Positions 30,661 to 38,518 of a stretch of 42,329 bases of DNA are shown here, in pieces. Origin of the DNA: a virus; IMG/VR virus record IMGVR_UViG_3300045051_000656, positions 1 to 42,329 of that record; one strand, given 5' to 3'. The position numbers and the translations under genes were made by a program. The notes under the pieces were generated by a model. The model ran no database searches and was not told where the DNA came from. It saw only the letters and a list, made by a program, of their open reading frames with translations. The stretch's first letter is position 1, and every line of letters starts with the position of its first letter.

Positions 30661-31031
30661 GGGCTGGTCCTCCGTTCGTCGGCGGCGTAAACGTCGCGGT
30701 GGGTGGTGGTGGTGTCGCAGGTGTTGATGGCAGTGACGGGCACCGGGCCGGCAGTGCCAATCGGGCGCAGGACGGCGTAGTCGATCATCGGCTGTTGCAT
30801 CTGGTCGATCTGGGCTTGCAGGCGCTCCACCTCGCGCCGCAGCTGGTCCCGCTCGTCGAGGATGGCGATGTTCTCGCGGATCAGGCCGAGGCGTTCGGCC
30901 AGCAGCGCCTCGTAGTCGGTGATCAGGTTGCGGACCAGCGTGGCGACGGCGCCGGGGATCAGGAGCAGGGCGTCGAGGATCTGCTGGCGCACCTGCGGGG
31001 TTGATTGGTAGGTGTGTCCTGGGTGCAGCAT
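30657..31031 (-). CDS. Coiled-coil protein, 124 residues
   Basis: Helical throughout: QQILDALLLIPGAVATLVRN (possibly membrane-touching), then LIRENIAILDERDQLRREVERLQAQIDQMQQ as a coiled coil, and a Pro/Thr-rich tail. No family is recognised. Follows a hairpin (31095-31133) downstream of the ssDNA-binding-like gene. Confidence 0.6.
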   Translation of the reverse strand: MLHPGHTYQSTPQVRQQILDALLLIPGAVATLVRNLITDYEALLAERLGLIRENIAILDERDQLRREVERLQAQIDQMQQPMIDYAVLRPIGTAGPVPVTAINTCDTTTTHRDVYAADERRTSP

Positions 31032-31094
31032 CAGGCGTCGCCTTGCCGCGCTGGTTCGTTCGCGTCGATCATGGGTAACCTCTCTGTGGGTGGT

Positions 31095-31133
31095 GGGAGG
31101 GGCGTCCCGCCTGGTACGCTCGGCGCCCCTCCC
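31095..31133 (-). terminator. Hairpin after the ssDNA-binding-like gene
   Basis: A perfect 10-bp stem (GGGAGGGGCG with CGCCCCTCCC), 19-base loop, no U-tract. Possible attenuator or mRNA stabiliser in the replication operon. Confidence 0.55.
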
Positions 31134-31142
31134 CGGCCTGCG

Positions 31143-31682
31143 CTACTCCGCGAACGGATCCTCCAGACCGTCGTTCTCGTCGTACTCGGGCGCAGGGTTG
31201 CGGCGCGGCGGCTGCCCCGACAGACCGCCCAGCGTGGTCGGGCGCTGCTGCGGCGAGGCCTGCGCCGACTTGGGCTTGCGGACGCTCACTAACCGGTTCG
31301 CGGCGTACCCCTTGGCGTTGGTGACCTCCTCGACGGTGACGATCCACTTCTGCCGCTTCAGCTCTTCCACGTCGAGCGACTTGAACTCGTCCTGGCTGAT
31401 GCGGCGCCCCATCATCTTGTCGAGCAGGATGGTCAGCCCGGCCTTGTCGTTGCCGAAATTGACCCCGGTGACCTTGCCGAACTCGTAGGGCTTGCCCTGG
31501 TCGTCGGTCGCGTCCACGGTGTGCCAAGTCCAGACGAACTTGTCCTCCAGAACGTCCTTGTCGTCGAACGAGGGGAACTGCTTGACATCCACCCCGGCGA
31601 GGCGGCACAGGTATTCGCCAGCGTCCGCGACCGGGAAACCGCCGCCGCCGCTGACGCGGCCGTACTGCTGAAAAACGCTCAT
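31143..31682 (-). CDS. ssDNA-binding-like replication protein
   Basis: 179 residues. Strand-rich first half (AGEYLCRLAGVDVKQFPS, EDKFVWTWHTVDATDDQG, FGKVTGVNFGNDKAGL) that could form an OB fold, then a Gln/Pro-rich linker and an acidic tip ending in DENDGLEDPFAE. The acidic C-terminus resembles the DDDIPF-type tip of single-stranded DNA-binding proteins that recruits partner enzymes. Context next to helicase and primase supports a replication role. It is not an ordinary SSB in sequence. Confidence 0.7.
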   Translation of the reverse strand: MSVFQQYGRVSGGGGFPVADAGEYLCRLAGVDVKQFPSFDDKDVLEDKFVWTWHTVDATDDQGKPYEFGKVTGVNFGNDKAGLTILLDKMMGRRISQDEFKSLDVEELKRQKWIVTVEEVTNAKGYAANRLVSVRKPKSAQASPQQRPTTLGGLSGQPPRRNPAPEYDENDGLEDPFAE

Positions 31683-31765
31683 TGATCCTTGTCCTTTTGC
31701 GGCTTCGCCGCGTGCTGTCTGGCACTGAGTCCAGATCGTCTGCGATGCCCCTCTGTGGGGTGGTT

Positions 31766-31807
31766 GGGTGTTTCTCGCCTAAGAGTGTAGAAACGAGAAA
31801 CACTCAG
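31766..31807 (-). repeat. 42-bp dyad element, copy A
   Basis: Minus-strand copy of the element at 33389-33430, 36 of 42 bases identical by hand alignment. It contains the inverted repeat GTGTTTCTCG / CGAGAAACAC (31768-31777, 31794-31803). It lies between the helicase stop and the ssDNA-binding-like gene. Confidence 0.75.
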
Positions 31808-33126
31808 AACTGGGAGCCGGGGGCGGGCGAATAGAGTTTCGCCCGGTTCGCCCCCGTCTCCACGTTGACGAGTCCTTGATCGACCATCCGCTTGAGGGCG
31901 GCGACGATGGCCTCGGTGCTGCCGGCAACCGCGTCGCAGATGGCGCGGGTGTTCATCTCGCCCGCGTCTCGGAGCGCGGTCAGAATCTCGGCAGAGATGG
32001 CGTCGAGCTTGCGCTCGGACTTCTGCTCGGAGTCCACGGGGCGCAGCTCGACGCGGGTGTGGTCGTCCAGGTCCGCGATCTCGAAGTCGCAGGCGATGGC
32101 CTGGTCGTCGGAGAGCAGGCGGGCTTTGGTGGGGACCATGCGGTAGTAGCCCGCGTGCTTCTCGATGCCGAACACCATGTCTGCGGCGGCGACGATCTCC
32201 CCGGCCCCGCGCGACCGGTCGTGGCCCACGCTGGACATCCCCTGACCGCCCTTGCGGTCGTGGTGCAGGACGATGATGGTGGCGCCCGCTTTGATGAGGA
32301 TCTGGAACTTCTCGAACACCTTCCGCATCTGGCTGTTGTCGTTCTCGTCGAAGCCGTGTACGCGGGTCAGCGTGTCCACGAACACCATTCCGATGCCCTC
32401 GGCTTCGATCAGCGCCCGCGTCTTTTCCAGGTCGGCCGGCGAGTCGATCCGCAGCCCCGCCTTGTTGGTGTAGCGGAACCACGGGGAGTCCTCGCGGCCG
32501 ATGCCGAGCTTGCGGATCCGGGGCAGCGCCTTGCCCACCCCCATCTCCTCGTCGATGTAGAGGCACTTGGTCTGCACCACGGGGTACTTGCCGATCCACA
32601 GGTCGCCGCGCGCGGCGGCGCGCAAGAGGTCGAGGGCGACCCAGCTCTTGCCCCCCGACGGGGCGCCCGTGATGTAGACCAGGCCCTGCTTGGGGATGCC
32701 GCCCTCCACCTGCCACGACTGGGCGCCCGCCTTCTTCTCTTCCTCCTCCATCTCCTCGAAGGTGAGGAACCGCAGGTCGCGCTCCTCCTTCTGGGGCTTG
32801 AGCGTTTCCGGCGTCTCGTCCGCGATGCCGCCGTCGGCCCACGCGGCCCACGCGCGGCTCACCTTCTCCTCCACCGCTTCCTCGGGCAGCGAGGGGCGCA
32901 GGTAGCGGCGGTTGAACGTCTGGGCCATCTCCAGACCGAACTCGTAGGGGACGCTCTTGGCCCGCAGGAACGCCACCAGGCGGAACAGGGCGTTGTCGCG
33001 CCCACCGGCAGGCCCGCCACCCTCGGGGTGCGTCTGGAACAGGTCGGACCAGGAAGGGCCACCGGAGGAACCGGCGCGGCGCACCTCCTCCTCGGTCGGG
33101 GCGAAGTCGTCGAAGTTAACAGGCAT
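31804..33126 (-). CDS. Replicative helicase-like RecA-fold ATPase
   Basis: 440 residues from ATG 33126 (AAAGGA upstream), overlapping the primase end by 11 bases. The N-terminal region (about 45-95, NALFRLVAFLRAKSVPYEFG, FNRRYLRPSLPEEAVEEKV) resembles a PriCT-like helical module that couples primase and helicase. The ATPase is RepA/AAA_25-type: Walker A 154-161 (GAPSGGKS), Walker B around 247-252 (MVFVDT), sensor HHD 288-290 and an arginine-rich GHDRSRG at 301-307. The C-terminus (about 370-430: ISAEILTALRDAGEMNTRAI) forms a winged HTH. It probably unwinds DNA for the adjacent primase. Confidence 0.85.
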   Translation of the reverse strand: MPVNFDDFAPTEEEVRRAGSSGGPSWSDLFQTHPEGGGPAGGRDNALFRLVAFLRAKSVPYEFGLEMAQTFNRRYLRPSLPEEAVEEKVSRAWAAWADGGIADETPETLKPQKEERDLRFLTFEEMEEEEKKAGAQSWQVEGGIPKQGLVYITGAPSGGKSWVALDLLRAAARGDLWIGKYPVVQTKCLYIDEEMGVGKALPRIRKLGIGREDSPWFRYTNKAGLRIDSPADLEKTRALIEAEGIGMVFVDTLTRVHGFDENDNSQMRKVFEKFQILIKAGATIIVLHHDRKGGQGMSSVGHDRSRGAGEIVAAADMVFGIEKHAGYYRMVPTKARLLSDDQAIACDFEIADLDDHTRVELRPVDSEQKSERKLDAISAEILTALRDAGEMNTRAICDAVAGSTEAIVAALKRMVDQGLVNVETGANRAKLYSPAPGSQF

Positions 33127-34021
33127 AACCAAGTCCTTTGAGGCGCGCGAGAATCTGAGCGGTATCCTCCTCGGCCCACTCGGGGCACTGCTGGAGGATG
33201 CCGCGCAGGGCGACGTTGGGGTCGGAGCAGATCCGGCCGGAGGTCATCACAAGAGGGGGTCGGAACAGCGGCAGGGCGTCCTCTTGGGCGGCGAGGAACA
33301 GGCCCACCCGCTCGTCGAACTCGGCGCCCAACTCCACCAGGTCGGCGGGCATAACGTCCTCTTCAGGCCGCGCGCCCCCCCCTGTCGTCTGAGTGTTTCT
33401 GGTTTCTGTATCCTTAGGCGAGAAACACTCAGACCGGACCGGTTGGGCCTTGCCGGGGGTGCGGACGAGAACGACCGGGGAGGGCGTCGAACCCTTGTGG
33501 TTGCGGGTGCCGGGAACGCGCAGGATGCGGGCGAGGTCGGCCGTGCTGTCGGCGTTGGGGTGCAGGCCGATCTGCCACTTGCGGCAGGCTCCGGCGAACC
33601 GCTTGCGCTCCCGCGCCGTGGTCATGGCGACCGGCTGGTCGAGTCGGACGTAGGCGTGGACGCCGTTGCCCGAGCGCACCACCATGTCGGCGGCGTCGGC
33701 CAGGGCGTCGATATCCTCGCGCCGGCCGAGCTTGTAGTCCAGGTCGGCCCAGAACCACGCGGCCGACTCGATGTACTCCGACTTGCCGCTCTTGATCGAA
33801 CGGGGCAGGACGCCGACGTAGCAGTCCCAGCCCTGCGCGTCCTGCTCCATGACCATCTCCACCGCGCGACGCAGGCGCTCGCCCGAGACGGGCATCTCCA
33901 GCCACGCGGGAACCCCGGCGAACCCGCCGCGCAAGAAGCGGAACTCGGCGTAACCAGACGGGTACGGGGCGAACAGCGCCCGCAAAAACACGCCCGCCTC
34001 GCGGCAACGATCTTCGGTCAT
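33116..34021 (-). CDS. RepB/archaeo-eukaryotic-type primase
   Basis: 301 residues, AGGAGGTGTCGC just before the ATG. Catalytic pattern of the RepB-primase/AEP fold: Asp93 and Asp95 in WADLDYK, His122 in NGVHAYV, then CRKWQIGLHPNADSTADLARILR with Arg165 and the VPGTRNHK motif. A linker at about 197-211 is encoded by an inverted-repeat element (33387-33434), so the protein tolerates a foreign 15-residue stretch. The C-terminal 85 residues are helical and may bind the helicase, encoded next. Such primase-helicase pairs drive replication of P4-like satellites, plasmids and many phages. Confidence 0.83.
   Translation of the reverse strand: MTEDRCREAGVFLRALFAPYPSGYAEFRFLRGGFAGVPAWLEMPVSGERLRRAVEMVMEQDAQGWDCYVGVLPRSIKSGKSEYIESAAWFWADLDYKLGRREDIDALADAADMVVRSGNGVHAYVRLDQPVAMTTARERKRFAGACRKWQIGLHPNADSTADLARILRVPGTRNHKGSTPSPVVLVRTPGKAQPVRSECFSPKDTETRNTQTTGGGARPEEDVMPADLVELGAEFDERVGLFLAAQEDALPLFRPPLVMTSGRICSDPNVALRGILQQCPEWAEEDTAQILARLKGLGYAC
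33389..33430 (+). repeat. 42-bp dyad element, copy B, inside the primase gene
   Basis: Stem GTCTGAGTGTTTCT / AGAAACACTCAGAC (14 bp perfect, 33387-33400 and 33421-33434) with a 20-base loop that ends CTTAGGCG. It is in inverted orientation to copy A. In the primase it reads as residues 197-211 without breaking the frame. Confidence 0.8.
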
Positions 34022-34116
34022 GCGACACCTCCTACTTGCACATTTGTACCGTGTTGTCTGACATTGTGCAACTTGCGGTACAATGAGGGCGTCAGAACTT
34101 GCAGGAGGAAGAACCT
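34022..34116. promoter_or_regulatory. Divergent promoter/operator region, primase versus RHH operon
   Basis: Leftward: TTGCAC, 17-bp spacer, TACAAA, then AGGAGG and the primase ATG. Rightward: TACAAT (34079-34084) with a weaker -35 (TTGTCT or CTGACA). Two nested inverted repeats, TTGTACCG/CGGTACAA (34044-34051, 34076-34083) and TTGCACA/TGTGCAA (34036-34042, 34065-34071), share one centre and cover both promoters. The RHH protein encoded just to the right is the natural candidate to bind here. Confidence 0.75.
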
Positions 34117-34314
34117 ATGTCTTACGCTCTGGTCATGGCACGACCCACAAAGACCGCGCGGCTGACCGTGCGGCTCACCGACGAGTGCGACCGACTCATC
34201 CAGGCGCTCTGCTCCCGCTACGGCATCAGCACGGCGGCTGTGGTGGAGATGGCCGTTCGGGAGTACGCCGAGGCGCGCGAGATCAAACCGAAGGCGGGCG
34301 AGGAGGGCGGGTAG
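34117..34314 (+). CDS. Ribbon-helix-helix (CopG-like) DNA-binding protein
   Basis: 65 residues from ATG 34117, chosen because GGAGGAAGAACC sits directly before it; a TTG at 34099 in the same frame is less likely. RHH signature: strand ARLTVRLTD, then helices CDRLIQALCSRYGIS and TAAVVEMAVREYAEA. CopG-type proteins bind inverted repeats at their own promoter and limit replication of plasmids. Here it is divergent from the primase gene, with nested dyads between them, so copy-number-type control of the primase is likely. Confidence 0.8.
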   Translation: MSYALVMARPTKTARLTVRLTDECDRLIQALCSRYGISTAAVVEMAVREYAEAREIKPKAGEEGG

Positions 34315-34533
34315 ATGCGACCGTTGACCGTGGCGGATCGAGCGCCGCAGGTGGGGGACGAGATCATCAGCGCGATGTTCTCGGCGTTCGGCGCGCTGGT
34401 CGTCTACGAGAACGGCAAGGCGGGCAGGCGATGGAATGAGATAGGTGGAAGAAGCGGGCTGACTGTCGAAATCACAGCCGCCGACAACTACGTCTCCCGC
34501 GCCGACGGCGGCCCGGTGGTGGTGGAGGAGTAG
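34315..34533 (+). CDS. Small protein of unknown function, RHH operon gene 2
   Basis: 72 residues, starting directly after the RHH stop. Segments DEIISAMFSAFGALVVYENG, WNEIGGRSGLTVEITAADNY. Could be a small beta-strand protein. No family recognised. Co-transcribed with the RHH gene. Confidence 0.6.
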   Translation: MRPLTVADRAPQVGDEIISAMFSAFGALVVYENGKAGRRWNEIGGRSGLTVEITAADNYVSRADGGPVVVEE

Positions 34534-34794
34534 ATGGTGACCCTGACCTGCCGATGGGAGCCGGACCACCCAATGAACATCATCGCGCCGGGGTCGGAGC
34601 GCCTTGTAACTCCCACTGGCATCGTGCTGGCTACCGTCAAACCCTGCCAGCACAAGGAACCTGAAGGGGAATGGATCGCTTGGTCCCCCTTTGTAGGCAG
34701 TTGCTCCTGGGGTGAGGGCAAGGAGGGCACCAAGGCGCGCTTGGTGCGACGACTGGGGGTGGACGGCACCGCTCCGGTGCGAACCGCGCGGTGA
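34534..34794 (+). CDS. Small protein of unknown function, RHH operon gene 3
   Basis: 86 residues, follows the previous stop without a gap. Segments HPMNIIAPGSERLVTPTGIV and EGEWIAWSPFVGS, two Cys (CQHKE, SCSWGEGK) and a basic end. No family. The gene ends seven bases from the integrase stop on the other strand, with no terminator visible between the convergent genes. Confidence 0.55.
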   Translation: MVTLTCRWEPDHPMNIIAPGSERLVTPTGIVLATVKPCQHKEPEGEWIAWSPFVGSCSWGEGKEGTKARLVRRLGVDGTAPVRTAR

Positions 34795-34801
34795 CAGAAA
34801 C

Positions 34802-36460
34802 CTACCCATCGGCCCGCTCCATGACCAGTCCATCCCCGCTTGGTGTCGCCCGCACTACCATCCGGCCGACACCATCGGGCGAAACGAGCGTCACCAGGGC
34901 ACCGGGCAGGGGGTTGCAGCGCGCGTCTGCGACCCCCTCGCCCGTCTCAAACGGCACCACCCCCACCACCACCCGACGCACCCAGCCCGCGCGCACATCG
35001 ACCGGCACGGCGTCGTCGGACAGCGCCGGGGCGATCTGCCCGCACAAATCGATCAGGGCGCCGCTGTCGAAGCTGCGTGCCTTGGGCGGGCCGGCCTGCG
35101 CGGCTTCCAGAGCCTCGCGCGCCGCTTCCAGTTTGGCGGTGGCCGTGACCACCATCTCGACGTAGGGGGTAACGTCGCGCCCCTGCGACTCCGCGCGCAC
35201 CTCTGCCGCCGCCGCCGCCTTCACATCCGACTGGGCCTTCTCTACGGCCAGCTTGAGGCTCCGCAGGTCTGCAGTCTCCCGCTGGCCCTCGACGGCCGCA
35301 GAGCGCATCACAGAGGCCACTACGGCGGGGCTGGTGGCTATCTCGCCCACCACGCCCACCACCAGCCGCTCCAAGGCCGGTCCCTGCCACCTTCGGCGGG
35401 AGCAGGTGGCAGGCTCACGCCGCCCGCCCTCGCAGGTGTAGTAGTACCCACGGGTCATCCTCGTCAGGTACAGCCCGCGCCCGCACTCGGGACACCGCAG
35501 CAGGCCCGACAGCAGCGCCCTACGGCCCGGCGCGCCCATCGTGCGACGGTTGGTCCGCAGGCGCTCCTGCGCCGCGTCCCACTCGGCCGGGCTGACGAAG
35601 GCGGGGCAGGGGATGCTCACCACCTGCGCTTCCGGCCGGGCGTGGGAGAACCGGCGCACCCGGTCCCCGTCCTCGACCTTGTGGTGGGCCTCGCGGCCGT
35701 AGACCGCCTCGCCACGGTACACAGAGTTGGAGAGGATGGTGCGGATCGTGTCGGCCCGCCACGCCTTGCCGTCCTGCCGGTAGGGCACTCCCTGGGCTTC
35801 GAGCGCGCGGGCGATCTGGCGCAGGGACTCGCCCGACAGCGCCCGACGCCAGATGTCCCTGACGATGGGCGCCTCCTCCTCGACCACGACGTACCGCCCC
35901 AGGTCGTCGGCGGTGTAGACGCTGCCGGGGTACACGTCGCTCTTGCGGACGATGTGGTAGCCCATCGGCGCCCAACGGCGAGAGGGCTGGCGACCCTCCT
36001 GCGCCCGCCTCGTCTTGGCCTCCATCGTCCTGGCGCGAATCTGCGCGCGATCGAACTGGGTGCCCGCGCGCATGATGTTGCGGGCGTACTCGTCGGCCGG
36101 CTGGCTACCGCCCGGCGTGCCGTCGCAGTAGAGTTGCACCGCGCCGCACAGGGCCAGCCTGCGCTCGATGGCCTGATGCACCCCCACGTCGCGGGCGGCC
36201 CGGTCCAGGCGCGCGAACACGAGCGCCACCGCCGACGTTGGATCTTCGGCGCGCAGGCGCTCGACGTGGGAGAGGGCGGCTTGCAGCTGCGGCCGGGCGT
36301 GGTAGTGCGCGCCGCTCTCGCCCTCCTCGCGGTAGGCGGCGGCGACGGTGTAGCCCTCGCGGGCGCACAGGTCGCGGGCGTTGGCTTCTTGGGTGTCGAG
36401 GGAGGTGCCGCGCACCTGCTCGTCGCGGGAGACGCGGAGGTAGAGAATGGATCGGTTCAT
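34802..36460 (-). CDS. Large serine recombinase (phage integrase)
   Basis: 552 residues from ATG 36460, overlapping the previous stop (ATGA). The resolvase-type catalytic domain has Ser11 in YLRVSRDEQ, with VALVFARLDRAARD and RRAQEG. The recombinase domain contains GYHIVRKSDVY, EEEAPIVRDIWRRAL and IRTILSNSVYRGEAVYG. A zinc ribbon follows (CPECGRGLY...YYYTC...ATC, about 330-365). The C-terminus is a coiled-coil-like helix (SLKLAVEKAQSDVKAAAAAEV) and a beta tail, as in phiC31-type integrases. It catalyses attP x attB recombination without supercoiling. It is the last gene of the repressor operon. No attP-like dyad is clear within 200 bases. Confidence 0.92.
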   Translation of the reverse strand: MNRSILYLRVSRDEQVRGTSLDTQEANARDLCAREGYTVAAAYREEGESGAHYHARPQLQAALSHVERLRAEDPTSAVALVFARLDRAARDVGVHQAIERRLALCGAVQLYCDGTPGGSQPADEYARNIMRAGTQFDRAQIRARTMEAKTRRAQEGRQPSRRWAPMGYHIVRKSDVYPGSVYTADDLGRYVVVEEEAPIVRDIWRRALSGESLRQIARALEAQGVPYRQDGKAWRADTIRTILSNSVYRGEAVYGREAHHKVEDGDRVRRFSHARPEAQVVSIPCPAFVSPAEWDAAQERLRTNRRTMGAPGRRALLSGLLRCPECGRGLYLTRMTRGYYYTCEGGRREPATCSRRRWQGPALERLVVGVVGEIATSPAVVASVMRSAAVEGQRETADLRSLKLAVEKAQSDVKAAAAAEVRAESQGRDVTPYVEMVVTATAKLEAAREALEAAQAGPPKARSFDSGALIDLCGQIAPALSDDAVPVDVRAGWVRRVVVGVVPFETGEGVADARCNPLPGALVTLVSPDGVGRMVVRATPSGDGLVMERADG

Positions 36461-36852
36461 CCCTGCGCCTTCCCCGCCTCCTGCCCCGTCTCCTGCGCCC
36501 GGCGCAACCACTCCCGCACCGGTTCTTCCGGCCAGCTGCCGTCGTCGTAGGGCCACCCGACGATCTTCACCGCCTCGACGATCTCTTTGGGTGCGCCGCC
36601 GTTCTCAGCGATCCTGCGGCAAACGTCCACGATGCCGCCGTACCAACCGGCGCAGTACCGCTCCTCGCTCTCTTCGCGCAGCCACGCGATAACGCACAGG
36701 CGCAGGCACGGGACCAGCAATAGTCGGTGCATATCGACTTCCGCACGCAGATCGTCGCGCTCCACCAGCAAGGCGGCGGCCTGATCCACAGCGCCATCGC
36801 GTTGCCACTTCAGGTCGGCGATCTCCGCGCGCAGGGCTTCGATCTGGCTCAC
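36457..36852 (-). CDS. Coiled-coil protein upstream of integrase
   Basis: 131 residues. N-terminal coiled coil (EALRAEIADLKWQRDGAVDQAA), then a Cys/Trp-rich region (CLRLCVIAWLREE, RYCAGWYGGIVDVCRR) and a helical C-terminus (EPVREWLRRAQETGQ). Directly coupled to the integrase start. It might be a recombination directionality factor or a partner, but it is larger than most and has no recognised HTH, so the role is open. Confidence 0.6.
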   Translation of the reverse strand: MSQIEALRAEIADLKWQRDGAVDQAAALLVERDDLRAEVDMHRLLLVPCLRLCVIAWLREESEERYCAGWYGGIVDVCRRIAENGGAPKEIVEAVKIVGWPYDDGSWPEEPVREWLRRAQETGQEAGKAQG

Positions 36853-36956
36853 TTCTGCTCCCCCTTGTCCTGCGTGGTGGTGGCTTGGTGCTGCCGGATC
36901 TCCAGTAGCAGGGCGTACCAGGGATTGAGGGCGGGCGGGGTGCCCTTGTCGGTCAC
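36849..36956 (-). CDS. 35-residue coupled ORF
   Basis: From GTG 36956 (GTGA overlap with the nuclease gene) to a stop at 36849 that overlaps the next start. Sequence VTDKGTPPALNPWYALLLEI then RQHQATTTQDKGEQK. Probably a real tiny gene because both overlaps fit the operon style. Confidence 0.5.
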   Translation of the reverse strand: MTDKGTPPALNPWYALLLEIRQHQATTTQDKGEQK

Positions 36957-37444
36957 TTGCCCACCTCCAGGCCGTACCACGCCGGGTGGGTGCGGGGGAT
37001 GCCCAGGTACTGAAGCGTGGTGATGGCAGCCTCGTGCCACGCCCGACAGATAACGAAGTCGTAGTCGTCGCCGACCTGATCCCAGAACCACTGCTGCTCG
37101 TGGGTCAGATCGTTTCGTCCCGCCTTCATCTCGATGTAGAGGCCGCAGTAAATGTAGCCATGGCTGGCGCATGGCAGGAACAGATCCCACACGCCGGCCA
37201 GCATCCCACCGTCGCTGGCCTTCTTCCGTTGCGCCGGGGACAGCCGCGCCCCGTTGAGGCTGGAGTGGAGCAGGCGCAACTGAGGCACCGGGTGCGTGCC
37301 GTGGTTGGCCCACACGCGTGCCCACCGCATCAGGGCGACCTGCTCCCGGTGTTCGGGGTTGTCGCGGACCTGCTTGCGCGGTTCCAACTTGACCATGCCC
37401 GGCAGGACGCGCTGGGTGCGCTTGGGGGACTGGGAGCGGGGCAT
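36953..37444 (-). CDS. VRR-NUC-type endonuclease
   Basis: 163 residues from ATG 37444, ATGA overlap with the previous gene. The nuclease core reads HREQVALMRWARVW, LHSSLNGARLS, KKASDGGMLAGVWDLFLPC and YIEMKAGRNDLTHEQQWFWDQV. This is the PD-(D/E)xK-like VRR-NUC pattern: Asp in GVWDLF, Glu and Lys in EMKAG, and a Gln-rich helix. These phage nucleases probably resolve or process replication junctions (Holliday-junction-like). Confidence 0.82.
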   Translation of the reverse strand: MPRSQSPKRTQRVLPGMVKLEPRKQVRDNPEHREQVALMRWARVWANHGTHPVPQLRLLHSSLNGARLSPAQRKKASDGGMLAGVWDLFLPCASHGYIYCGLYIEMKAGRNDLTHEQQWFWDQVGDDYDFVICRAWHEAAITTLQYLGIPRTHPAWYGLEVGK

Positions 37445-37677
37445 CAGGACCACCACCCGTGGTTCGTCCCGATGGCCTTCAGCGCCACCTCTGTCGCCTG
37501 CGCGCTCCACGCGCCCAAGAACAGCAGGTTGAACTTGTGGGGCAACTCCGACTGCGGCCCCAGTATCCCCACTGCCACCCGCTCGAACATCTGGCCGATC
37601 AGGACCAGCAGGCCGATTGCAGCCAGCAGCGCCAGGACCAAGACGGCATCCGTAGCCAGTAAAGACCAGATAGACAT
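37444..37677 (-). CDS. Small membrane protein, 77 residues
   Basis: An N-terminal hydrophobic helix (DAVLVLALLAAIGLLVLIG), then a Phe/Leu-rich tail (HKFNLLFLGAWSAQA). Coupled at both ends. No family; a minor membrane peptide. Confidence 0.6.
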   Translation of the reverse strand: MSIWSLLATDAVLVLALLAAIGLLVLIGQMFERVAVGILGPQSELPHKFNLLFLGAWSAQATEVALKAIGTNHGWWS

Positions 37678-38159
37678 CAGCGTCGCCCTCCCCGCTTCTT
37701 GCGGTTGCGCGTCCCCTGCGGCCAGCGTCGCGCGGGCTTGGGCGAGGGTGGTGGCGGGGCGGCAGGCTGGGGAGGTTGCGGGGCTGGCACCGGTTCCACC
37801 TGCGCCTGCGGCGCCTCCACCACCACCACCGGGTCGGGGTCCGCAACCGGGGCGGGGGGCGCGATCTGCATAGGTTCGGGCCGATCGGTATGCACATCCG
37901 AGCCGATCTGCATATGTACTTCCGGCGGCAGGATCAGGGCATCCACCACCCGGTCGGCGGCCCGCTTCCCGTGCAGGTGGTAGGCCAGATACCAGAGGGC
38001 TTTACGGAGGTCGTCGCGCTCAAAAGTCGTCGACTTGCGGCCGGCGCGGGCGATGTACTTGACGGCGTTGCCCAGCGCGAAGCCCAGGCCCCAGTCCTCG
38101 ATGGCGTCGATGGGTTCAATGCCGTGGCCGGTGTAGTGGGTGGGTCGTGTGAGGCTCAT
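37677..38159 (-). CDS. DUF3310-like protein with a Pro-rich tail
   Basis: 160 residues from ATG 38159 (ATGA). The first 75 residues match DUF3310: HYTGHGIEPIDAIEDWGLGFALGNAVKYIARAGRK then DLRKALWYLAYHL. This family occurs widely in phage early regions; its role is uncertain, though links to nucleotide metabolism have been suggested. The rest is Pro/Val/Ala-rich, ending in a basic stretch (RNRKKRGGRR), perhaps a nucleic-acid-binding tail. Confidence 0.8.
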   Translation of the reverse strand: MSLTRPTHYTGHGIEPIDAIEDWGLGFALGNAVKYIARAGRKSTTFERDDLRKALWYLAYHLHGKRAADRVVDALILPPEVHMQIGSDVHTDRPEPMQIAPPAPVADPDPVVVVEAPQAQVEPVPAPQPPQPAAPPPPSPKPARRWPQGTRNRKKRGGRR

Positions 38160-38518
38160 CGGGTGGCCTCCTCGGGCTTCCAAATCCGCACCTCGCCGCC
38201 GACCGCCTCCGCGTACCACTGCGCCAGCGGCAGGGAGTGGCACGGGGCGGGCGGGTCGGCGAACAGCCCGTTGCAGGGGCAGGCGATGCGGAGCAGGCCA
38301 TCGGTCGCCCGCCGCGCGAGAGCCGCGATGCCCGCGTCCCTCATGCGGGGCGCATCCACCTCGTTGAGCAGGCGCAGGCACTCCGCGAACTCACGGACGC
38401 ACTCGCCCGCGTCGCCGTGGACGCCCACGACGTAGGGGTTGCCCCAACGGGAGCCGCGACCGACGCTGACGTAGCCGGTGACGCCCTTGCGACGGGCGGG
38501 GACGATCTCCACGATCAC
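38156..38518 (-). CDS. DUF4326-like protein
   Basis: 120 residues from GTG 38518, GTGA overlap with the gene upstream. It has the family core RGSRWGNPYVVGVHGDAGECVREFAECL and later ALARRATDGLLRIACPCNG, LPLAQWYAEAVGG. DUF4326 proteins are small and of unknown activity and are common in phage genomes. Four Cys/His residues near the end may bind a metal. Confidence 0.8.
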   Translation of the reverse strand: MIVEIVPARRKGVTGYVSVGRGSRWGNPYVVGVHGDAGECVREFAECLRLLNEVDAPRMRDAGIAALARRATDGLLRIACPCNGLFADPPAPCHSLPLAQWYAEAVGGEVRIWKPEEATR

